From NCBI RefSeq assembly GCF_036327775.1, contig NZ_CP109598.1:4600001-4664000 (forward strand): a DNA stretch of 64,000 nucleotides, in the 5' to 3' direction. The position numbers were made by a program, and so were the translations under genes. The notes below the pieces were generated by a model. It did not search any database. It was given only the letters and a program-made list of their open reading frames with translations, and was not told where the DNA came from. The first letter of the stretch is position 1. Each line of letters opens with the position of its first letter. The stretch is from Streptomyces sp. NBC_01498 (lineage in GTDB: Bacteria; Actinomycetota; Actinomycetes; Streptomycetales; Streptomycetaceae). Shown here in pieces: positions 58,357-64,000 of the stretch.

Positions 58357-60042
58357 GTGCGGCCGGTAGGCAGCAAGTACCTCCTGGAGGAGCCCATCGG
58401 GCGCGGCGCCACAGGCACCGTCTGGCGCGCCCGTCAGCGGGAGACCGCCGGCGCCGAGGCCGCGGTGGCCGGGCAGCCCGGCGAGACCGTCGCGATCAAG
58501 GTCCTCAAGGAGGAGCTGGCGAACGACGCGGACGTCGTGATGCGCTTCCTCCGCGAGCGCTCCGTCCTGCTCCGCCTGACCCACCCCAACATCGTCCGGA
58601 CCCGTGACCTGGTCGTGGAGGGCGATCTCCTCGCCCTCGTCATGGACCTGGTCCAGGGCCCCGACCTGCACCACTACCTGCGGCAGAACGGCCCCTTCAG
58701 CCCCGTCGCCGCCTCCCTGCTCACCGCCCAGATCGCGGACGCGCTGGCCGCCAGCCACGCCGACGGCGTCGTCCACCGCGACCTGAAGCCCGCCAACGTC
58801 CTCCTCAAGGACGACGGCGACCGGCTGCACCCGATGCTCACCGACTTCGGTATCGCCCGGCTCGCCGACTCCCCGGGGCTCACCCGCACCCACGAGTTCG
58901 TCGGCACGCCCGCGTACGTCGCGCCGGAGTCGGCCGAGGGCCGCCCGCAGACCTCCGCCGTCGACATCTACGGCGCCGGCATCCTGATGTACGAGCTGGT
59001 CACCGGCCGCCCGCCGTTCGCGGGCGGTACGGCCCTCGAAGTGCTCCAGCGCCACCTCAGCGAGGAGCCCCGCCGCCCCTCCACCGTCCCCGACCCGCTG
59101 TGGACGGTCATCGAGCGCTGCCTCCGCAAGGAGCCCAACGAGCGGCCCAGCGCGGTCAACCTCGCCCGCGCGCTGCGCACCGTCGCCTCCGGGATCGGCG
59201 TCCACGCCAACTCCGCCCAGGTCAACGCCGCGATGGGGGTGGGCGCCCTGCTGGCGCCGGACCCCTCGCCCACCGCCGTGCCCGACCAGCCCGGCGCCGC
59301 CGACCCGACCCAGGTCCTGCCGAGCAACGCCGGGTCGTACGACCCCGGCGCCGCGACCAGCGTCCTGCCGACCAGCCCGCCGGGTTCCGCCGACGCCACG
59401 TCGGTCCTGCCGGTCGGCGCCGGCGGACCCGGTTCCGGCCCCGACGGCGGAGCGCGCCCCGAGGACCCGCACCCCTGGCAGAACCAGCTCAGGGCCGCGC
59501 GCGACCGCAACGAACAGACCCAGGTCCAGTACCTCGACCCGAGCCAGGACCCGCTCCGCCGCAGGCCCCAGCGACCCCAGGGCCAGGGCGGCCAGGGAGC
59601 CCAGCGCCGCCAGCCCCCGCCGCCCCAGCAGCGGCAGCAGCCGCCGGCCCCCCAGCCCTACCCGTCCCAGCAGCACCAGCCCCAGCAGCAGCGCTACTCG
59701 CCGCCGGCCCAGCAGCAACAGCGGTACTCGCCGCCGCAGCCGCCGCCCCAGCAGCCGGCGCCACCCGCGCCGCGCCAGCCCCGGCAGCCACGCCAGCGCA
59801 GCGCCAACCCGATGCGCATCCCCGGCCTCGGCTGCCTCAAGGGCTGTCTGTTCACGCTGCTCCTGCTCTTCGTCGCCGGCTGGCTCATCTGGGAGCTGAC
59901 CCCGCTCCAGAGCTGGATCGGCCAGGGCCAGAGCTACTGGGAAGCCATCAAGGACGCCTACAACACGGTGTCCGACTGGGTCTCGGAGTTCGGCGGTACG
60001 GACCCCGCGTCCACCCCCGGCTCCGGCTCGGGCACCAACTGA
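58357..60042 (+). CDS. pkaA: Serine/threonine protein kinase PkaA
   Basis: A 561-residue Hanks-type kinase starting with GTG. Motifs are the Gly loop 'GRGATGTVW' (15-23), ATP-binding K48, catalytic 'HRDLKPANVL' (H140-R141-D142), 'DFGIAR' (163-168) and 'APESAEG'. The kinase domain ends near 280. It is followed by a long linker very rich in Pro and Gln (about 390-480), one transmembrane helix ('GCLKGCLFTLLLLFVAGWLIWEL') and a ~45-residue external tail, so the kinase faces the cytoplasm. No PASTA repeats are present. It matches S. coelicolor PkaA in order and approximate length. A terminator separates it from pkaB. Confidence 0.95.
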   Translation: MRPVGSKYLLEEPIGRGATGTVWRARQRETAGAEAAVAGQPGETVAIKVLKEELANDADVVMRFLRERSVLLRLTHPNIVRTRDLVVEGDLLALVMDLVQGPDLHHYLRQNGPFSPVAASLLTAQIADALAASHADGVVHRDLKPANVLLKDDGDRLHPMLTDFGIARLADSPGLTRTHEFVGTPAYVAPESAEGRPQTSAVDIYGAGILMYELVTGRPPFAGGTALEVLQRHLSEEPRRPSTVPDPLWTVIERCLRKEPNERPSAVNLARALRTVASGIGVHANSAQVNAAMGVGALLAPDPSPTAVPDQPGAADPTQVLPSNAGSYDPGAATSVLPTSPPGSADATSVLPVGAGGPGSGPDGGARPEDPHPWQNQLRAARDRNEQTQVQYLDPSQDPLRRRPQRPQGQGGQGAQRRQPPPPQQRQQPPAPQPYPSQQHQPQQQRYSPPAQQQQRYSPPQPPPQQPAPPAPRQPRQPRQRSANPMRIPGLGCLKGCLFTLLLLFVAGWLIWELTPLQSWIGQGQSYWEAIKDAYNTVSDWVSEFGGTDPASTPGSGSGTN

Positions 60043-60045
60043 TCC

Positions 60046-60073
60046 GGCACCGGCGGGACTTCCCGCCGGTGCC
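60046..60073. terminator. Hairpin between pkaA and pkaB
   Basis: A perfect 13-bp inverted repeat (60046-60058 with 60061-60073) starts 4 nt after the pkaA stop. The two kinase genes may therefore be transcribed separately, at least in part. Confidence 0.88.
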
Positions 60074-60230
60074 GCCCGCGCGGCCCTCCGACACCCCCGA
60101 CTCTGTCGCTTTGTCGATACCCGCGCGGTCAATTCCCCCGCAGAAGTGAACGTCGACGCGGTACCGGGCAGTGAACCCCCCGACACCCGCGTACGTTGAC
60201 GGGGCAAAGCCAGCCGCTGAGGGAGCAGTC

Positions 60231-61481
60231 TTGGCACGGAAAATCGGCAGCCGGTACACCGCCCACCAGATCCTGGGACGGGGCAGCGCCGGCACGGTGT
60301 GGCTCGGCGAGGGACCCGAAGGGCCCGTCGCCATCAAGCTGTTGCGCGAGGACCTCGCCTCCGACCAGGAACTGGTCGGGCGCTTCGTGCAGGAACGCAC
60401 CGCGCTGCTCGGACTCGACCACCCGCGCGTGGTCGCCGTCCGCGACCTCGTCGTGGACGGCAACGACCTGGCGCTCGTGATGGACCTGGTGCGCGGCACC
60501 GACCTGCGCACCCGCCTCGACCGCGAACGCCGGCTCGCCCCCGAGGCCGCGGTCGCCGTCGTCGCGGACGTCGCCGACGGCCTCGCCGCCGCGCACGCCG
60601 CCGGTGTCGTCCACCGCGACGTCAAGCCCGAGAACATCCTGCTCGACATGGAGGGCCCGCTCGGTCCCGGCGGCTCCCACCCCGCGCTGCTCACCGACTT
60701 CGGCGTCGCCAAGCTGATCGACACCCCCCGCCGTACGAAGGCGACCAGGATCATCGGCACCCCCGACTATCTGGCGCCCGAGATCGTGGAGGGCCTCCCA
60801 CCGCGCGCCGCCGTCGACATCTACGCGCTCGCGACGGTCCTGTACGAGCTCCTCGCCGGCTTCACGCCCTTCGGCGGCGGCCATCCCGGAGCCGTCCTGC
60901 GCCGCCATGTCACCGAGACCGTCGTGCCGCTGCCCGGCATCCCCGACGAGCTGTGGCAGCTCCTCGTCCAGTGCCTCGCCAAGGCCCCGGCCTCCCGGCT
61001 GCGCGCCTCCGAACTGGCCGCCCGGCTCCGCGAACAGCTCCCGCAGCTCGCCGGCATCCCCTCCCTGGAGGTGGACGAGCCCGACGCCGAGGTCACCGAG
61101 GAGGAACGGCCGTACGGCGACGCCGACGGCGCCCGCCCGCCGGAGGCCGAACGGCCCCGCCGCCGGGGCGCCGTCCCGCTGGTCCCCGGAGCGGCCCCCG
61201 ACTCCAACCGCGACACCCACACGAGCATGCGGGTCCCGGCCCCCGACGAACTGGCGGGCGGGGCGCGCGGCACGGCCAGGGCCCCGCGCGCGGCCGGCCA
61301 GCGCAGACCCGGCTCGGCCCGGCACAAGGCGGAGGCGGTGCGCAAGCGCCGGATCACGGTCGGCGTCACGGCCGTCCTGCTGCTCGCCGTCCTCGGCGTC
61401 GGCGGCTGGCTCGCGGCGAGCAGCGACGGCGCGGAACCCGACTCCGGCGGCACGACGCGGTCGTCACCCCTGGTTCCGTAG
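60231..61481 (+). CDS. pkaB: Serine/threonine protein kinase PkaB
   Basis: A 416-residue Hanks-type kinase. The TTG at 60231 is chosen because GGGAG lies 5 nt upstream and the protein then begins with 'ARKIGSRYTAHQILG', as in remembered PkaB (417 aa); a GTG 60 nt upstream lacks a ribosome-binding site. Motifs are 'GRGSAGTVW' (16-24), K36, 'HRDVKPENIL' (128-137), 'DFGVAK' (156-161) and 'APEIVEG'. The C-terminal part is a charged Pro/Ala linker with one transmembrane helix near the end ('VGVTAVLLLAVLGVGGWLAA'). No extracellular sensor domain of note follows. Its substrates are unknown; the neighbouring FHA protein is a candidate. Confidence 0.95.
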   Translation: MARKIGSRYTAHQILGRGSAGTVWLGEGPEGPVAIKLLREDLASDQELVGRFVQERTALLGLDHPRVVAVRDLVVDGNDLALVMDLVRGTDLRTRLDRERRLAPEAAVAVVADVADGLAAAHAAGVVHRDVKPENILLDMEGPLGPGGSHPALLTDFGVAKLIDTPRRTKATRIIGTPDYLAPEIVEGLPPRAAVDIYALATVLYELLAGFTPFGGGHPGAVLRRHVTETVVPLPGIPDELWQLLVQCLAKAPASRLRASELAARLREQLPQLAGIPSLEVDEPDAEVTEEERPYGDADGARPPEAERPRRRGAVPLVPGAAPDSNRDTHTSMRVPAPDELAGGARGTARAPRAAGQRRPGSARHKAEAVRKRRITVGVTAVLLLAVLGVGGWLAASSDGAEPDSGGTTRSSPLVP

Positions 61482-61658
61482 GACGGTGCCCACGCGGCCG
61501 GCCCGGCGCCCGCGCCCCGGCCCCGCGCGGCGCACGCCGCTCACGTCCCGGCCCCGCGTGGGCCGCCAGGCTTCCACGAAGGAGCCCCGTCCGCCGTGCC
61601 CGCCCCGGGTACGGCGGACTCCCGAGGGAGCGGCGGCGGGGTTCCGGCCGCCAGCCGT

Positions 61659-61664
61659 TAGGCT
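61659..61664 (+). promoter_or_regulatory. Candidate -10 element of a leaderless prfB promoter
   Basis: TAGGCT ends 6 nt before the GTG of prfB, which places the expected transcription start on the start codon itself. No ribosome-binding site precedes the GTG. The -35 region is not recognisable. Confidence 0.55.
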
Positions 61665-61670
61665 GGGCCC

Positions 61671-62777
61671 GTGGCAGTCGTCGATGTATCCGAAGAGCTG
61701 AAGTCCCTCTCCGCGACCATGGGGTCGATCGAGGCCGTCCTCGACCTCGACAGGATGAGGACCGAGATCGCCGTCCTGGAGGACCAGGCCGCGGCCCCGT
61801 CCCTCTGGGACGATCCCGATGCCGCGCAGAAGATCACCAGCAAGCTGTCGCACCTCCAGGCCGAGCTGCGCAAGACCGAGGCGCTCCGGGGCCGGATCGA
61901 CGACGTCGAGGTGCTCTTCGAACTGGCCGAGAGCGAGGGCGACGCCGACGCCCGCACCGAGGCCGAGGCCGAGCTGACCTCCGTGAAGAAGGCGCTCGAC
62001 GAGATGGAGGTCCGCACCCTCCTGTCCGGCGAGTACGACGAGCGCCAGGCGCTCGTCAACATCCGGGCCGAGGCCGGCGGCGTCGACGCGGCGGACTTCG
62101 CCGAGCAGCTCCAGCGCATGTACGTCCGCTGGGCCGAGCGGCACAACTACCCGACCGAGATCTACGAGACCTCGTACGCGGAGGAGGCCGGCATCAAGTC
62201 GACCACCTTCGTCGTGAAGGCGCCGTACGCGTACGGCACGCTCTCCGTCGAGCAGGGCACCCACCGGCTGGTCCGCATCTCGCCGTTCGACAACCAGGGG
62301 CGGCGCCAGACCTCGTTCGCGGGCGTCGAGGTACTGCCGGTCGTGGAGTCCAGCGACCACGTCGAGATCGACGAGACCGAGCTGCGCGTGGACGTCTACC
62401 GCGCGTCGGGCCCCGGCGGCCAGGGCGTCAACACCACGGACTCCGCGGTCCGGATCACCCACCTCCCCACCGGCATCGTCGTCTCCTGCCAGAACGAGCG
62501 CTCGCAGATCCAGAACAAGGCCAGCGCCATGAACGTCCTCCAGGCGAAACTGCTGGAACGCCGCCGCCAGGAGGAGCAGGCCAAGATGGACGCCCTCAAG
62601 GGCGACGGCGGCAACTCCTGGGGCAACCAGATGCGTTCGTACGTCCTGCACCCCTACCAGATGGTCAAGGACCTCCGTACGGACTTCGAGGTCGGCAACC
62701 CGCAGGGCGTGCTCGACGGCGAGATCGACGGCTTCCTTGAGGCCGGCATCCGGTGGCGCAAGCAGCAGGAGCGCTGA
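61671..62777 (+). CDS. prfB: Peptide chain release factor 2
   Basis: A 368-residue class I release factor that recognises UGA/UAA. The tripeptide anticodon region reads '[14 protein letters not shown]' (SPF, specific for RF2), and the catalytic loop is '[17 protein letters not shown]' with GGQ. The N-terminal helical domain and the C-terminal '[18 protein letters not shown]' are complete. The reading frame is continuous from the GTG, so the autoregulatory +1 frameshift known from E. coli prfB is absent. It appears leaderless. It follows pkaB by 189 nt, the same order as I remember for S. coelicolor. Confidence 0.98.
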   Translation: MAVVDVSEELKSLSATMGSIEAVLDLDRMRTEIAVLEDQAAAPSLWDDPDAAQKITSKLSHLQAELRKTEALRGRIDDVEVLFELAESEGDADARTEAEAELTSVKKALDEMEVRTLLSGEYDERQALVNIRAEAGGVDAADFAEQLQRMYVRWAERHNYPTEIYETSYAEEAGIKSTTFVVKAPYAYGTLSVEQGTHRLVRISPFDNQGRRQTSFAGVEVLPVVESSDHVEIDETELRVDVYRASGPGGQGVNTTDSAVRITHLPTGIVVSCQNERSQIQNKASAMNVLQAKLLERRRQEEQAKMDALKGDGGNSWGNQMRSYVLHPYQMVKDLRTDFEVGNPQGVLDGEIDGFLEAGIRWRKQQER

Positions 62778-63153
62778 GCACCCTCCGTCGGCGGCGCCAA
62801 GTCCCCTCTGTCGCAAGGAACTTGAGGCCCCTGGGCCGGGGCTCCGACCTCGGTCGCCAGTTCAACCGCCGCCCCCCGAAAGGGACTCGCTTTGTCGACA
62901 AGGTAACTGCCTTGCTGGAGGCGGCAGTTCCCGTTTATGTCACAGTTACCCCGCACCCGACGGACAACTGGCTTCATTCCGGGCATCACGCGCGCAACGG
63001 CCTTGACGCTCATTTGAAAAGTCGGAAGTCTGGCGCGTGGCATGCGTAATTTCTGGGGCGCGTGTGATCGGGGGACCTGCGCACACGGACCCCGCTGCCG
63101 ACCGGCCCCGGACGCTGCACCACTCACGATCAGCTACTGGGGGTAGCAAGCAC
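62778..63153. other. Spacer between prfB and the sortase-substrate gene
   Basis: No convincing gene. An 8-bp inverted repeat (GGTAACTG 62902-62909, CAGTTACC 62943-62950) and an inner hairpin (AACTGCC 62905-62911 with GGCAGTT 62923-62929) are present. TTGACG at 63003-63008 may be a -35 element for the downstream gene, but no good -10 follows at standard distance. A frame at 62753-63049 starts inside prfB and is not supported. Confidence 0.45.
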
Positions 63154-63972
63154 ATGACCAAGAAGACGCGGATACGCGTAGCGCGGATCGCCGCCGGCGC
63201 CGTGATCGCCGCCGGTGCTTCGCTGACCGCCGCGGGCGCCGCTTCCGCCGTCGGCATCGAGGTCGGCGTCGCCGGTCTCGGCGTCGCTGTCGCGGTCGAC
63301 GACGGTGACACCTCCGGCGCGGACGGCGGGAGCGCCACCGTCGGTTCGACCGACGGCGGCACCACCGACGGCGCGGACGGCGGCAACACCACCGTCGGCA
63401 CCACGGACGGTGGCACGACCGACGGCGGCACGACGGACGGCGGGACCACTGACGGTGGTACGACGGACGGTGGCACGACCGACGGCGGCACGACGGACGG
63501 TGGCACCACCGACGGCGGCACGACCGACGGTGGTACGACGGACGGTGGCACCACCGACGGCGGCACGACCGACGGCGGCACGACGGACGGTGGCACCACC
63601 GACGGCGGCACCACCGACGGCGGGACCACCGACGGTGGCACCACGGACGGTGGCACGACCGACGGCGGCACGACGGACGGCGGCAGCACTTCCGAGGGCA
63701 CCGACGGCGGCACCAGCTCCGGCGGCGCCACCGAGGGCCAGAGCGGCGGCACCGACGAGGGCCAGACCGGCGGGACCACCCCCGGCACCGGCACGGACAC
63801 CGACAACGCCGGCTCGCAGCCCGTCCAGCAGGGCGAGGCCAAGGAGGAGCTGGCGGAGACCGGCGCCGCCGAGACCACCTTCCTGCTGCTCGGCGCCGCG
63901 ACCATGATCGCCGGTGGTATCGGCTTCCGGATGCTCCCGCGTCTGGTGAGCGGCCGCGCCACCGCCGCCTGA
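63154..63972 (+). CDS. Sortase-anchored surface protein with TTDGG repeats
   Basis: A 272-residue precursor from the ATG at 63154. Signal peptide: basic 'MTKKTRIRVARIAAG', a hydrophobic core and a likely cleavage site at AASA/V. A short region is followed by 19 perfect TTDGG pentapeptides (63400-63684), framed by degenerate ones, and an acidic Gly/Thr/Gln linker. The C-terminus has 'LAETG', a hydrophobic helix ('TTFLLLGAATMIAGGIGF') and an arginine-containing tail. LAxTG is the recognition motif of class E sortases in Streptomyces, so the protein should be covalently attached to the wall, with the repeats acting as a stalk. No ligand-binding domain is visible. Confidence 0.9.
   Translation: MTKKTRIRVARIAAGAVIAAGASLTAAGAASAVGIEVGVAGLGVAVAVDDGDTSGADGGSATVGSTDGGTTDGADGGNTTVGTTDGGTTDGGTTDGGTTDGGTTDGGTTDGGTTDGGTTDGGTTDGGTTDGGTTDGGTTDGGTTDGGTTDGGTTDGGTTDGGTTDGGTTDGGTTDGGSTSEGTDGGTSSGGATEGQSGGTDEGQTGGTTPGTGTDTDNAGSQPVQQGEAKEELAETGAAETTFLLLGAATMIAGGIGFRMLPRLVSGRATAA
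63400..63684 (+). repeat. 15-bp tandem repeat array (19 copies) coding TTDGG
   Basis: 285 bp consist of 19 consecutive 15-bp units coding Thr-Thr-Asp-Gly-Gly, with third-position variation (acc/acg, ggt/ggc/ggg) between units. The apparent opposite-strand frame with PSVVP repeats is only its shadow. Copy number is likely to vary between strains and may be mis-assembled. Confidence 0.95.
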
Positions 63973-64000
63973 GGCATCCGCCCCAGGCACCACGTACGCA

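Noticed and set aside
61671..62777. Programmed +1 frameshift in prfB
   Set aside because: The frame is continuous from the GTG and no internal UGA with a CUU-type slip site is present near codon 25.
62753..63049. 98-codon frame after prfB
   Set aside because: It begins inside prfB without a ribosome-binding site, has no recognisable homology, and its codon usage weakens towards the end.
63400..63684. CRISPR-like regular repeat
   Set aside because: The 15-bp units are contiguous without spacers and stay in one reading frame, so this is a coding minisatellite.
62946..63977. Minus-strand frame with long PSVVP repeats
   Set aside because: It is the reverse complement of the TTDGG repeat gene, which has a signal peptide and sorting signal on the plus strand.

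Overview
This is high-GC actinobacterial DNA, almost certainly a Streptomyces chromosome core. The evidence is the codon bias, GTG/TTG starts, the mtrA-mtrB-lpqB block, the pkaA-pkaB-prfB block, an LAxTG sorting signal and Streptomyces-type 23S/5S rRNA. From memory (not checked here) the order resembles the S. coelicolor region running from about SCO3019 down to SCO2971.

Layout. 1-2447: 3' part of a 23S rRNA gene, 5S rRNA and a strong terminator. 2520-8031 (-): five tightly packed genes (415-aa membrane protein, DUF4129, DUF4350, MoxR AAA ATPase, DUF58). 8215-9363: mtnA. 9610-14219: mtrA-mtrB-lpqB, an envelope two-component system with its lipoprotein partner. 14392-17073: comF-like gene, long-form hpf and an orphan NarL/LuxR response regulator. 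17066-18935 (-): AlkX/YcaQ-type glycosylase and a GNAT acetyltransferase. 19176-22004: secA, followed by a 22-bp-stem terminator and an unusual array of ~200-bp repeats. 22831-24798: Rv3235-like, DUF6912 and HAD genes. 25192-30240: the giant NAD-glutamate dehydrogenase.

30349-50188 is a cell-wall glycopolymer (wall teichoic acid-like) locus. It holds an ABC-2 exporter (TagG/TagH type) with a divergent TetR gene and a palindromic operator, a 1.2-kb gene-free repeat field, a glycosyltransferase, two methyltransferases, two very large GT2 + CDP-glycerol glycerophosphotransferase fusions, a GT4 enzyme and a third, shorter GT2-TagF fusion on the other strand. Between the last two lie a secreted orphan protein and a LuxR regulator, bracketed by ~60-bp inverted repeats.

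50327-54016 (-) is a sugar ABC importer (two permeases and a binding lipoprotein, no ATPase). 54648-61481 is a signalling/ATPase group: an EssC-like ubiquitin-like + FHA + FtsK protein divergent from the Ser/Thr kinases pkaA and pkaB. prfB follows, apparently leaderless, and the window ends with a secreted TTDGG-repeat protein carrying an LAETG sortase signal.

Much of the window is conserved housekeeping sequence. The least explained material is the three repeat systems (22.2-22.7 kb, 33.2-33.9 kb, 45.7/47.8 kb), the extracytoplasmic insertion in a sugar permease, and the UBL-FHA-FtsK protein with an arginine P-loop. I see no tRNA, CRISPR array, intact transposase or prophage. All operator and promoter calls are by eye.
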